Shown here: piece after piece, positions 17,301 to 26,124 of the stretch
Layout of the letters: each line of letters opens with the position of its first letter
Position numbering within the stretch: the first letter of the stretch is position 1
DNA from: CBDCYS01 sp965226245
GTDB lineage: Bacteria; Acidobacteriota; Terriglobia; Bryobacterales; UBA6623
Assembly: GCA_965226245.1 (NCBI GenBank)
Contig: CBDDCL010000015.1
Location: 4,712,001 to 4,776,000, forward strand
Direction: 5' to 3'
DNA: 64,000 bases
Translations under genes and position numbers: made by a program
The notes under the pieces: generated by a model
Databases searched by the model: none
Told to the model about the DNA's origin: nothing
What the model saw: only the letters and a program-made list of their open reading frames with translations

Positions 17301-17855
17301 CTAGAAACGCCTCACCGTCAGGCGCTCGGCAAGTTCTTGCTCGCTGATTCGGCCGGCCTGGCGGTCGAGCAGCGCGCGGCGAGGCGCTTGGATGACGACC
17401 TGCGCCGGCAGATCGTCGGTATCTTCCCAGGTGAAATGAAACAGTGAGATCATGAGGGCCATCTTCTCCTCTTCAGGTATGGCGCCTAGCTTGCCGGCCT
17501 CCTTGACCAAAATGCCCGTGCCAAGCTCTTCCAGCTCTGGAAGCCGGTCGCGCTTGCGTTGATTGAGCTGGCGCAATTCCTGTTCGGTATACGACGGCTT
17601 GAAGGGACTCACGTTTGCCATCGGCACGACGTTAACTTCCAGCGTGAAGACGGCGCCAAAGCCTTGCAGGTACCCGCCCCGAGTATTGCCGATCATAACC
17701 ATCGAGGCGCCGCCGAAACCGCGGTCGATCGACCGCTCGACAGTTCGCAGATCGGCGCGCAGTTCGCGAGATGCAGGGGCCAGCTCGGCCGCCGGCGCCG
17801 TGCCAGTGGCCGCAACTGCCAAAACCAATAAGAATGTGAGCGCCGCTTGGGTCAT
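17301..17855 (-). CDS. secreted protein of unknown function in the sigma/secretion cluster
   Basis: 184 residues with a signal peptide (MTQAALTFLLVLAVAATGTA). The mature part has a charged region (ELRQLNQRKRDRLPELEELG) and a C-terminal Arg-rich end. I see no named domain. It lies directly between the anti-sigma-like gene and gspE, in the same direction with small gaps, so it may be the signal or the target of the regulator; this is inferred from position. Confidence 0.65.
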   Translation of the reverse strand: MTQAALTFLLVLAVAATGTAPAAELAPASRELRADLRTVERSIDRGFGGASMVMIGNTRGGYLQGFGAVFTLEVNVVPMANVSPFKPSYTEQELRQLNQRKRDRLPELEELGTGILVKEAGKLGAIPEEEKMALMISLFHFTWEDTDDLPAQVVIQAPRRALLDRQAGRISEQELAERLTVRRF

Positions 17856-17873
17856 CTCCCTTACCTCTGGCTG

Positions 17874-18545
17874 TTACCTCGGCAACCCCACAGGCCGCAT
17901 TTGCGCCGAAGTGGTATAGGTGATCGACTGGATTTCTGTTTTCAGCAGCCGCCAAGCTTGCTCCGTCTCTCCGCGCAGACCGTCCACGGCTGCCTGCAAG
18001 CGGGCGTCTGATTCAGAACCTTGCATGGAAACCAACGCGGCCAGGTCTCGGCGGAGCCGCGCCTCGCTTTCCGTGCCGTACCGGCCAACCACTTCGGCAA
18101 CCACCGCTCGGACCTGCTCTTCGGTCAGGCTTGGTTCAACCGCGCCTCTCCTTTCCGGAGGCGGCTCGACGACCGCCTGCTCCGGCTGGCCGAAGGCAAC
18201 CCGCCACCCGCCGGTGTCAACGGTAAGCGTCGGCTGAACCAGCCACAAGCCGCCAAAGAAAGCGACGATCACCGCGGCCATGCCGAATCCGACACGCGGA
18301 GCGCCGGCCCACAATTCCCGCCACAACCGCATCGCCCAGGAAGGCTCGAACACCTTGTCGGAAACGAACGCGATCCGCCGCGGAATTTCCTCATCTGGGA
18401 CGGTCAGCAGCGCCTTGTGCGTCAGCTGCAGGCACTCCAATTCCTCGCGCGCTTCAGCCGAAGTGTCTAGATACGCCTGCACCTCGGCCCGCTGCTCAGG
18501 GGTCAGCTCATCAAATAAGTAATCCCGCAAATCGTGGGGCGCCAT
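17874..18545 (-). CDS. membrane-anchored anti-sigma-factor-like protein
   Basis: About 223 residues. An N-terminal region HDLRDYLFDELTPEQRAEVQ resembles the helical anti-sigma domain, without the HxxxCxxC zinc motif. A membrane helix follows at about 88-106 (GFGMAAVIVAFFGGLWLVQP), then a periplasmic, charged helical domain. AAGGAGG lies eight bases before the ATG at 18543-18545; a GTG six bases upstream is possible. Located just after the ECF sigma gene, it probably holds that factor at the membrane. Confidence 0.7.
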   Translation of the reverse strand: MAPHDLRDYLFDELTPEQRAEVQAYLDTSAEAREELECLQLTHKALLTVPDEEIPRRIAFVSDKVFEPSWAMRLWRELWAGAPRVGFGMAAVIVAFFGGLWLVQPTLTVDTGGWRVAFGQPEQAVVEPPPERRGAVEPSLTEEQVRAVVAEVVGRYGTESEARLRRDLAALVSMQGSESDARLQAAVDGLRGETEQAWRLLKTEIQSITYTTSAQMRPVGLPR

Positions 18546-18596
18546 CTTCACAACCTCCTTGCGCCGGAGCCTGCCGGGGATTTCTCGCCTGCCTGC

Positions 18597-19157
18597 TCAA
18601 ACGCTGGGCTTGGCGGCCGGAGCCAGCGTGCCCTTCAATGCCTCAAAAGCGCTGTAAAGCCGTGACTTCACAGTCGAAACAGGACACGAAACAATCTCCG
18701 CCACTTCGTCGAACTTGAACCCGTGGTAGACCTTGAGCACAACCGTCTCCCGTTGTTCCGCCGTCAGCAAGTCCAAGGCCCGTTCCACCGCCAGGCTCAG
18801 TTCCGCCGGGTAGACAGCCGCTCCCGCAACCCTAACCGAACCGCCTTCGCTGGCCTCGGGAACCTCTTCATCCACCAGCCGCTTGTTGCGCCGGAAAAGC
18901 GAGATCGCCTCGTTGTGCGCGATCCGAAACAACCACTGCGGAAAGCGCTCCAGTTCCTGAAGCCGGCCCAGGCTCTGATAGGCTTTGAGGAAAGTCTCCT
19001 GGGTCAGGTCCAGGGCGTCCTCGCGGCCTTTGAGCTGCCGCAACAGGTAGTTGTAGACGCGCTTTTCCCAGCGCGAGACGAGCACATTGAAGGCCTCGAC
19101 GTCGCCGCGCCGGCTGCGCAGGATCAGGTCCCTGTCTTCGACCTCGCGGAAGATCAA
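18597..19157 (-). CDS. ECF-type RNA polymerase sigma factor
   Basis: 186 residues, TTG start with GGAG upstream. Region 2 is clear (DVEAFNVLVSRWEKRVYNYL, ALDLTQETFLKAYQSLGRL, FPQWLFRIAHNEAISLFRR) and region 4 has the helix-turn-helix (LTAEQRETVVLKVYHGFKFD, VAEIVSCPVSTVKSRLYSAF). It heads the minus-strand cluster and likely directs transcription of its own operon and perhaps of secreted proteins. Confidence 0.88.
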   Translation of the reverse strand: MIFREVEDRDLILRSRRGDVEAFNVLVSRWEKRVYNYLLRQLKGREDALDLTQETFLKAYQSLGRLQELERFPQWLFRIAHNEAISLFRRNKRLVDEEVPEASEGGSVRVAGAAVYPAELSLAVERALDLLTAEQRETVVLKVYHGFKFDEVAEIVSCPVSTVKSRLYSAFEALKGTLAPAAKPSV

Positions 19158-19411
19158 ATTCTCGCTCCAAGCAACTATGAAGACGCCCCAGGAGGCGAAA
19201 AAGTCTGGAGGTGAGAGGGCGCTTGCTGCAATTGTATCATGGAGGACATGAAAAGTATCTAGTTTTCAACGACTTAAGATCTCCAGGCGTTCTGGCCGCA
19301 AATTTTTTCTTCGCGGCTGTCGAAAAAACCCGCTCCTCAACCGTCTCTAGTAGTGAGACTGCAGACAACAAAACTGCCAGTTGCTTCTCTTTGCGAACCC
19401 ACAAGAGACCG

Positions 19412-19442
19412 GTGGCGCGGGCGGTCGGCCCGCGCCACTTTT
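19412..19442 (+). terminator. intrinsic-terminator-like hairpin in the wzm leader
   Basis: GTGGCGCGGGC (19412-19422) pairs with GCCCGCGCCAC (19428-19438), with a five-base loop and a following TTTTCTTTT. No plus-strand gene precedes it in 19158-19411, so it sits in the 5' region of the polysaccharide export genes and could act as an attenuator. The remaining intergenic sequence shows no gene I can support. Confidence 0.6.
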
Positions 19443-19559
19443 CTTTTACCCAACAATAAATCACTGTAGTAACTAGACTTAGCAGAGTTCTGATGCGTTC
19501 GTGGCGTGTCTCTGTTATGGTTGGAGTACTTCCTGCCGGCGCACACCCGAGCAGTCGCC

Positions 19560-20366
19560 ATGCCCCTGCCAGGAACCTACTTCTTACAGAATCTGGTTCG
19601 TAGCCGCAGCTTGCTCTATCAGCTCGTCCGGCGGGACTTCGAGCAGCGCTATGTGGGCTCGGTGGTGGGCTGGCTGTGGGGCATCATCCATCCTCTGGTG
19701 CTGCTGGCCGTCTATACGTTCGTCTTCGTCTACGCCTTTGGCATGCGCCTGCCTCAGGGGGAGGTCACCGACAGTTATCCTTTGTTCCTGTTTGCCGGGA
19801 TGCTGCCCTGGCTGCTTTTCTCCGAGACGTTGCAGCGCTCGGCCTCATCGTTGGTTGATTACGCCAGCCTCATCAAAAAGACCGTCTTCCCGGCAGAGAT
19901 CGTTCCGCTCAGCATCTTTCTCTCGACGCTGATCAGCCATCTGCTGGCCTTGGTGCTGTTGATCGGGATTGTGGGGTTTCGGGATCACCACCTCAGCCCC
20001 GCATTGTTGTTGCTGCCGGTTTACTTCCTCGTCGTCGGGATGTTGAGCCTGGGGCTGGCCTGGATCGCCGCCGCATTACAAGTCTATTTGCGTGACACCG
20101 CCCAAGTTCTGACGGTCCTGCTAACAGCGTGGTTCTGGCTCACTCCCATCTTCCTTTTCGAGGGGCAGTTCAAGGGACAGCTCTCGATCGTCTTGAAGCT
20201 GAATCCGCTCACATACGTCGTCCGGGCCTATCGCGACTGCATCCTGGGAACCCAAGCCCCAGCCTGGACCGACTTCCTAGCGCTGACCGCGTTCGCCCTG
20301 ACCGCCTTCTTTGCCGGAGGTCTATTCTTTCGCCACAGCAAGCGCGGGTTCGCGGATGTGTTGTAG
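19560..20366 (+). CDS. wzm: ABC-2 polysaccharide exporter permease (Wzm-like)
   Basis: About 268 residues with six membrane helices of the ABC-2 type (LVLLAVYTFVFVYAFGMRLP, FLSTLISHLLALVLLIGIVG, LLLPVYFLVVGMLSLGLAWI, LTVLLTAWFWLTPIFLF). The N-terminal LLYQLVRRDFEQRYVGSVVGW and the stretch LNPLTYVVRAYRDCILG are characteristic of O-antigen/teichoic-acid exporters. I use the ATG at 19560; a GTG at 19506 is in frame and would add 18 residues. With the following ATPase it exports a lipid-linked polysaccharide across the inner membrane. Confidence 0.88.
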   Translation: MPLPGTYFLQNLVRSRSLLYQLVRRDFEQRYVGSVVGWLWGIIHPLVLLAVYTFVFVYAFGMRLPQGEVTDSYPLFLFAGMLPWLLFSETLQRSASSLVDYASLIKKTVFPAEIVPLSIFLSTLISHLLALVLLIGIVGFRDHHLSPALLLLPVYFLVVGMLSLGLAWIAAALQVYLRDTAQVLTVLLTAWFWLTPIFLFEGQFKGQLSIVLKLNPLTYVVRAYRDCILGTQAPAWTDFLALTAFALTAFFAGGLFFRHSKRGFADVL

Positions 20367-20370
20367 TTAG

Positions 20371-20395
20371 GTTGAGCCGTTGAGCCGTTGAGCCG
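20371..20395 (+). repeat. GTTGAGCCG array, forward arm (wzm/wzt junction)
   Basis: Three consecutive units GTTGAGCCGTTGAGCCGTTG immediately after the wzm stop. Confidence 0.8.
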
Positions 20396-20524
20396 ACTGC
20401 CCTGCGGGCGCCGCTTGCGTCAGCGTGCCCTCTAACGGGAAACAGATCCACGTACGGGACAGGGTGTAGGAGAGTGAGATGGTGGCCTCTGTCAGGACTG
20501 CCGGAAACAACGGCTAGCGGCTAG

Positions 20525-20559
20525 CGGCTCAACAGCTCAACGGTTCAACGGCTCAACGG
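20525..20559 (-). repeat. GTTGAGCCG array, reverse arm (before wzt)
   Basis: CGGCTCAACAGCTCAACGGT and two further units end four bases before the wzt start codon, so the array occupies the place of the ribosome site. Confidence 0.8.
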
Positions 20560-20562
20560 AAA

Positions 20563-21876
20563 ATGCCCTCCCTCGCCTTCCGCAGCGTCTCAAAAAGCTA
20601 CCCGATCTACCGCTCCCCTGGCGATCGGCTCAAGGAATTGCTTACCTTCAACCGCCGCGGCTACCACCGGGATTTCTGGGCGCTGCGCGACGTTTCGTTC
20701 GAGGTGGAACGCGGTGCGACGTTTTGCATCGTCGGCGAGAATGGTTCAGGGAAAAGCACGGCCCTGCAGCTCGCCGCCAGCATCTTTCCTCCAACCCTGG
20801 GCGAAATCGAGATTAACGGCCGGGTGTCGTCTCTGCTGGAACTGGGAGCCGGCTTCAACCCCGAGTTCACGGGACACGAGAACGTTTTCCTCAACGGCAC
20901 GATCCTGGGGCTTTCCACCGCCGAGATCAAGCGACGATACAGCGATATCGAGCAGTTCGCCGAGATCGGCGACTTCATCAATCAGCCCGTCAAAACCTAC
21001 TCCTCGGGCATGCTGGTACGCCTGGCCTTCGCTGTCGCGATCAACGTCGACGCCGAGATCCTGCTGGTCGACGAAGCGCTGGCCGTGGGCGACTACTATT
21101 TCCGTCAAAGATGCATGAGGAAAGTGCATGAGCTGCGCCGGCGGGATGTCACGATCGTGTTCGTTTCTCACGCCATCGCCGACGTCAAGGCGATCGGCAC
21201 GCAGGCCATGTGGCTCGAAAACGGACAGCTCGTTGAGATCGGCAAGCCCGGCGCGGTCATTAGCAAGTACTTGGCGCGCATGTCGGAGAAGGACGCCGCC
21301 TACGCTAAGCTGCACGGCGCCGAACCGAAGCCCGGAAAGACCGCTCCATCCATCGCGCCCGAGATCGTCGAAACCATTCCCAACATCGACTTCCGCCACG
21401 GCAACAAGAACGCCGAGGTCATCGGCATTGCCGCCCTCGATTCCCAAGGGCGTCGGCTGGAATTGCTCGAACCCCACAGCCGCGTGATCGTCAGGATCAG
21501 CGTGCGCGCCCAGCAGCCCTTGAAGTCCCCGAACGTCGGCTTCGTCCTCCGCAACCACCTGGGTATCGACTTTGCGGGGATCAACACGGAAGGCGAAAAC
21601 GTCGTCCTCTCGCCGATGTCGCCCGGGGATATCCACACGGTCGATTTCCACTTTGACCTTCCCGAGCTCTATCCCGGCAGCTTCTCCTTCACGCCGGCGG
21701 TGGCGAACGGACCTCTCGACGGCTATGAGATGTGCGATTGGATCGACAACGCACTCACGCTGCAAATGGGCCGCGGCGACAGCCAGGTCTACGGTTACAT
21801 TCGGCTGCCCTGCCAGGTGGCTGTCAATAGCCGGCTGCAAGACTCCCAGCCCGCCGAATCTCCCGTTTCGTCATGA
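20563..21876 (+). CDS. wzt: ABC-2 polysaccharide exporter ATPase with carbohydrate-binding C-terminus (Wzt-like)
   Basis: 437 residues. Walker A GENGSGKST near residue 60, the variant signature TYSSGMLVRLAFA, Walker B AEILLVDEAL and the switch His in VFVSHAIADV define the ATPase. Residues from about 270 on form a Wzt-type C-terminal beta domain (VRISVRAQQPLKSPNVGFVL, YPGSFSFTPAVANG) that recognises the finished polysaccharide chain in known systems. It overlaps the next gene by four bases (ATGA). Confidence 0.9.
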   Translation: MPSLAFRSVSKSYPIYRSPGDRLKELLTFNRRGYHRDFWALRDVSFEVERGATFCIVGENGSGKSTALQLAASIFPPTLGEIEINGRVSSLLELGAGFNPEFTGHENVFLNGTILGLSTAEIKRRYSDIEQFAEIGDFINQPVKTYSSGMLVRLAFAVAINVDAEILLVDEALAVGDYYFRQRCMRKVHELRRRDVTIVFVSHAIADVKAIGTQAMWLENGQLVEIGKPGAVISKYLARMSEKDAAYAKLHGAEPKPGKTAPSIAPEIVETIPNIDFRHGNKNAEVIGIAALDSQGRRLELLEPHSRVIVRISVRAQQPLKSPNVGFVLRNHLGIDFAGINTEGENVVLSPMSPGDIHTVDFHFDLPELYPGSFSFTPAVANGPLDGYEMCDWIDNALTLQMGRGDSQVYGYIRLPCQVAVNSRLQDSQPAESPVSS

Positions 21877-24296
21877 GTACATTGTTCGCCACGCTCAAGG
21901 CGTTGGGCGAAGTCGTTTTTCTGGTCACCGCCGCGCCAGTGGTGATGGCCTTGGCGATCGCCGCGCTGGCTTGCAACGACCTTCTGACGCGTTTTCGGCG
22001 AAAGGGTCCCCTTCCCTCCGATGAAGCCGTTCCTTCCAGAACAGTCAGCGTCGTGATTCCCAGCTGGAACGGACGCGAGCATCTGGAACGAAATCTGGCG
22101 TCCGTACTCGACGCGCTGGCAGGCAACCCCGGCCACGAGATTATCGTCGTCGATAACGCCTCGACCGACGGAACAGCCGAATTCCTGCGCCAAAACTTCC
22201 CATCCGTCCGGGTGCTCTCGCTCCACCAGAACCGGGGATTCGGCGGCGGTTCGAACGCCGGGTTCCAGCACGCCCTCAACCCCATCGTTGTCCTGCTCAA
22301 CAATGATATGCGGCTGGAAAAAGGCTTTCTCGCTCCCCTCGTCGAAGGCTTTTCCGATCCGCGAGTGTTTGCCGTAACGGCACAGATTTTCTTCTCCGAC
22401 CCCGCCCGCCGCCGCCAAGAGACAGGCCTGACGCGGGGACTCTGGCGCAACGGCCGTCTGTCGCTCGGCCACATCGCCGACGAACACGTGACGGACCTGT
22501 TCCCGGCCTTTTACGCGGGCGGCGGTTCCAGCGCCTACGATCGCCGCAAGTTCCTCGAGCTGGGCGGATTCGACCCGCTGTGGGAGCCTTTCTACCTGGA
22601 AGATACCGACATCAGTCACATGGCCTGGAAGAGAGGCTGGATTGTGCTCTACCAGCCCCGCAGCGTCGTTTACCACGATCACCGCGGAACAATTGGAAAG
22701 CACTTCAGCGAGGGTTTCATTCAAAGAGTCCTCGAGAGGAACCACCTGCTCTTCGCCTGGAAAAATATCCATGAATGGCGCCGCCTGCTGGCGCACTTCG
22801 GGTGGCTTTACGCGGGGCTGTGGGTTCGCCTGCTGGCCGGCCCAGCAACGGCTCGCCCGAACACCGCGGCGCTGTTTCGAGCCCTGGGACAGTTTGCCCC
22901 TGCGCTGCGGGCGCGGAACCGGGCACACCGGCTGGCCGCCATCGACGATACGGAAGCTTTCCGGCGGCCCCTGGGAGGATACTTCCGTGACCGCTTCGGC
23001 ACGGTCGACCCGCAGCGCGAGAAGCTCAATGTCCTGTTCGTCTCGCCCTACCCGATCGAGCCTCCGCTGCATGGCGGCGCTCTCTTTATGAATCAAACGG
23101 TGCGCCACCTGGCGCCGATCGCCCGGCTTCATTTGCTTTGCCTGCTCGATCAGGAAAAGGATCTTGCAACCAACCAGCGCCTCGGCGACATTTGTGCCAG
23201 CACGGAGTTCCCCGTGCGCCGGCGGGCCGCAAAGCCAGGAGTCGGAGCGCTGTTGCCCTATGCTGCCCAAGAGTTGGAAAGCAGCGACTTGCTGTGGCGA
23301 ATCCACCGCAACATCTTTGTTAACGAGATCGATATCGTCCAGCTCGACTATACGCAGTTGGCGAACTACGCAGCAGAGTTTCGGCAGATTGCCGCTTTCC
23401 TGTTCGAGCACGACATCTACTTTCAATCCATCCTGCGGGGTATCAAGTCGCTGGCGAACCCAGTGGCTCGGCTGGTTCATTTCCACGAATACTTGAGGGC
23501 GCTGCGGTTCGAACTCACATCGCTCGGCCGCTTCGACGCCATCCAGGTTTGCACCAAGGAGAACCGGCGCTATCTGGAATCGTTCGGCGCGGCTTCGTCA
23601 CGGATCCGCCACGACCTGCGCGCCTGCATCGACGCCAGTCTCTACAGCTATTCGGAGAATGGACGCGAGCCGGACACGTTACTGTTTGTAGGCAGCTTCC
23701 AGCACCCGCCGAACCAAAACGCCTTGGAGTTCTTTGTTGAGCAGGTCCTGCCGCGGGTGCGCCAGCAACGGCCGGCGGCCCGTCTTATCGTCGCGGGCGC
23801 ACAAGCGCCGCCCAGCCTCGACCGTCTGCTGGACCGCGAGGGAATCGAGTTCCTCGGACGTGTCCCCGACATCCGCGGCGTCTACGCCAAATATGCGGTT
23901 TTCGTTTGTCCGATCCTGAGCGGGTCGGGTGTGCGAGTCAAACTACTCGAGGCGTTCGCCGCGGGCATGCCGGCCGTTTCGACCACGGTCGGCGCCGAAG
24001 GTCTGGCGGAGAGCAGCGGGGACATCATAGAATTGGCCGATACAGCAGAAGGGTTCGCCCGGCGAGTCCTGGCAATCCTCGACAACCCCGAACAAGCTCG
24101 CGCCATGGCACGCCGCGCACGTCAAGAGGTCGAGCAGCACTGGGACGCCGGACCCATGACACGCAGACTGGAGGAGCACTACCGCGAAGTCCTGCGGAAG
24201 AAGATAGCGCGGTTGAAAAGCTTGGGCGAGCAGCGCCCTTGCCTGCCATGGAGCCGGCCGCTGCTGGTTGCACCTCTGCAGGACAGGCAAGCCTGA
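21873..24296 (+). CDS. two-domain glycosyltransferase (GT2 plus GT4)
   Basis: 807 residues. An N-terminal membrane helix (about 10-32) precedes a GT2 domain (TVSVVIPSWNGREHLERNLA, IIVVDNASTDGTAEFLRQ, VVLLNNDMRLEKGFL with the NND in place of DXD). From about residue 385 a GT-B fold begins (LNVLFVSPYPIEPPLHGGAL) and ends with the GT4 nucleotide-sugar site (LFVGSFQHPPNQNALEFFVE, FVCPILSGSGVRVKLLEAFA). Two transferases in one chain suggest two successive sugar additions in the polymer exported by Wzm/Wzt. Start overlaps the wzt stop. Confidence 0.88.
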   Translation: MSTLFATLKALGEVVFLVTAAPVVMALAIAALACNDLLTRFRRKGPLPSDEAVPSRTVSVVIPSWNGREHLERNLASVLDALAGNPGHEIIVVDNASTDGTAEFLRQNFPSVRVLSLHQNRGFGGGSNAGFQHALNPIVVLLNNDMRLEKGFLAPLVEGFSDPRVFAVTAQIFFSDPARRRQETGLTRGLWRNGRLSLGHIADEHVTDLFPAFYAGGGSSAYDRRKFLELGGFDPLWEPFYLEDTDISHMAWKRGWIVLYQPRSVVYHDHRGTIGKHFSEGFIQRVLERNHLLFAWKNIHEWRRLLAHFGWLYAGLWVRLLAGPATARPNTAALFRALGQFAPALRARNRAHRLAAIDDTEAFRRPLGGYFRDRFGTVDPQREKLNVLFVSPYPIEPPLHGGALFMNQTVRHLAPIARLHLLCLLDQEKDLATNQRLGDICASTEFPVRRRAAKPGVGALLPYAAQELESSDLLWRIHRNIFVNEIDIVQLDYTQLANYAAEFRQIAAFLFEHDIYFQSILRGIKSLANPVARLVHFHEYLRALRFELTSLGRFDAIQVCTKENRRYLESFGAASSRIRHDLRACIDASLYSYSENGREPDTLLFVGSFQHPPNQNALEFFVEQVLPRVRQQRPAARLIVAGAQAPPSLDRLLDREGIEFLGRVPDIRGVYAKYAVFVCPILSGSGVRVKLLEAFAAGMPAVSTTVGAEGLAESSGDIIELADTAEGFARRVLAILDNPEQARAMARRARQEVEQHWDAGPMTRRLEEHYREVLRKKIARLKSLGEQRPCLPWSRPLLVAPLQDRQA

Positions 24297-24415
24297 GCCA
24301 CGTTCACGTGGCTTGGTTTCCCTTAGGGCGGTCCTTTTAGGGCCGGTTGACCAGCCCTCCCGAAGTTGTTCCTCAGCCCGTTTCAACGGGCTTTCATTCC
24401 GCCCTGATCACGACC
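24297..24415. repeat. dispersed repeat family B, copy 1
   Basis: Starts GAGCCACGTTCACGTGGCTT and includes TTTTAGGGCCGGTT and CAGCCCGTTTCAACGGGCTT; the two flanking motifs are small palindromes. The same series occurs at 54205-54330. Confidence 0.65.
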
Positions 24416-24530
24416 GTCCTCCGGCAACTACGAAAGGGTGCGTCGCCTTGAGGTGGCGCGCCTCCGGGCGGGCCGCGTCGGCCTCCAGGCCGACGTTTGG
24501 AGTTTCTACATTTCGAGGGCTTGATGTTTT

Positions 24531-25224
24531 ATGCGAGGAGCGGGTTTCTTGCTCGCCCGCAAGGACGCGCGGCTGTGCTGGGGGACCCCGGCCGGGGGAC
24601 GGCGTTTTTACGGGGCCGAGAAGTTCACCCCCGAGCAAGTGCGTCAAGACGGCAAGCTAAAGTGGCAAACGGCCAGGATTTTCTACGGCGGCCCGTGGCG
24701 CAAGATCCGCTACAAACAGCTGCGCGGGGTGATTTGGCAGGGCGGAGTGCGGCGCCAGCCGTGACGCTTGTTCGTGGTGGCGCCGACGGCGTATCACAAG
24801 CGCAAAAGCGGCCGCTGGTACTATCGGCGTGCGGCGTATTTGCTGACCAGCGACCTCGACAGCAGCGTGAAAGCCTCTGTTGCAGATCTACTTCAACCGC
24901 TGGCAGATCGAAGTCAACCACCGCGAGGAGAAGGACACGCTGGGAGTCGGCCAAGCGCAGTTGTGGAACGGGGTGGCGGCGCCGAAACAGCCGGTTTTGG
25001 CGGTGGCGGCCTACAGCGCTTTGCTGCTGGCTTCGTTCCAGAGCTACGGAGCGAAGCGAGGAGAGCAGTACGCGCCGCTGCCGAAGTGGCGACGGGACGC
25101 CAAGCGGCCTTGTTGCCTGGATCTAATCACGCTGTGGCGCAAAGAAATGGCCGAACACCCCGAAAGACTGGCCCCGTTGGGCCTCCAGGCTCAAGATCCG
25201 AAACCCGCGCGATCGGTCACGTAA
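24531..25224 (+). pseudogene. degenerate IS4/IS701-type DDE transposase
   Basis: Fragments in more than one frame read as one protein: WQTARIFYGGPWRKIRYKQL, an in-frame stop near 24762, LFVVAPTAYHKRKSGRWYYR, a frameshift near 24870, then YFNRWQIEVNHREEKDTLGV to a stop at 25222-25224. The last piece carries the Y-x2-R-x3-E-x6-K signature of the IS4 superfamily intact. The N-terminal catalytic part is missing. The end of the frame abuts repeat family A copy 2. Confidence 0.75.
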
Positions 25225-25990
25225 AAACAAAAAAAGCTTACACTCAATTCTGTCAAGCACTTACATCCCACCCACCCCCGCCAAACAAACCGAAAAACCG
25301 AACCCCGCCTGCTACAATGCGAGCGGAAAGTCGGCAAGGAGGCCCTCTTGGCGGTCCAATGACAGACACGCAAGGCCTGAGGTAAAAATGCCTGGAGCGG
25401 CAGCCCAAAGGTAAGCACACGCCCAATGCGGCAGAAAGCTGAGAGACTCAGAGCCGCGACCGTGAGGGAGTGGTTTCCGCCCCTGCGCGCTCAGTTGCAA
25501 CAAGAAAGCTGGGGACAAGCGACGTGCAACAAGCAAGCTGGGAACAAGCGACGTGGCGCGCGTCTCCAGACGTGCCGTGTCGCCATTCGTGGCGACATGT
25601 CTTTGCGGGCAACCTCGCCACCCGTGTCGCCCCCGGGCCAGCCGGCCCGTCACTGACAAGAATAAACAAAATCCAACGAAAAACAGCCGCTTTGTCACGG
25701 AGTGTGACACCGGCCCAGTCGCCGCCCTCAACGCAAACCATTGAAAACAAAAACACTAAACGACGACAATGAATACGAGACGCCCAAAACCGCGGAAAAC
25801 ATGCCGTAAACATCACAAAACCTGACATTCTCTGACATTTTGTAAAGAAAATAATTTATACACTCATCGGGCAACCTCTTTTGTTTCAATGACTTTTTGA
25901 GGCCGTGAAAATGACCTCCTGACATGCCGGTAGCACAAGCATGGCAGCGGTCGCGGCCTGACGAACCGTCCTGAGGTGGCGCGCGCCTCC
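25212..25990 (-). repeat. dispersed repeat family A, copy 2
   Basis: Begins TCACGTAAAAACAAAAAAAG and shares with copy 3 (53401-54065) the series CACTTACATCCCA, CTGCTACAATGCGAGCGG, CGTCTCCAGACGTGCC, ACATTTTGTAAAGAAAAT and GAGGCCGTGAAAATGACC. Copies 2 and 3 have the same orientation. Open frames are not conserved between copies. Confidence 0.7.
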
Positions 25991-26021
25991 TGGCGGGCAG
26001 CGTCGGCCTCCAGGCCGACAT

Positions 26022-26116
26022 CGCCTCGACACCCTACGTCGAGCACGGCAAGCAAGCGCAACGAAGTAATGGCGGGCCTATCGCGTGCTGCGACCGTCAG
26101 GCGGTGAGAAAAGCGG
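26022..26116 (-). repeat. dispersed repeat family D, copy 1 (partial, inverted)
   Basis: Contains, in reverse complement, GCGATAGGCCCGCCATTACT and TTCGTTGCGCTTGCT, which also occur at 37087-37268 and 51912-52088. It ends at the left flank of the IS4-like element. Confidence 0.65.
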
Positions 26117-26124
26117 GCTAAGCC

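Noticed and set aside
19211..19459. 82-codon plus-strand frame as a leader peptide for wzm
   Set aside because: No ribosome site, no compositional sign of coding, and it runs through the terminator hairpin.
20746..23486. Long minus-strand frames (364 and 563 codons) opposite wzt and the glycosyltransferase
   Set aside because: The plus-strand genes have complete, ordered catalytic motifs; the antisense frames reflect GC-rich codon use.
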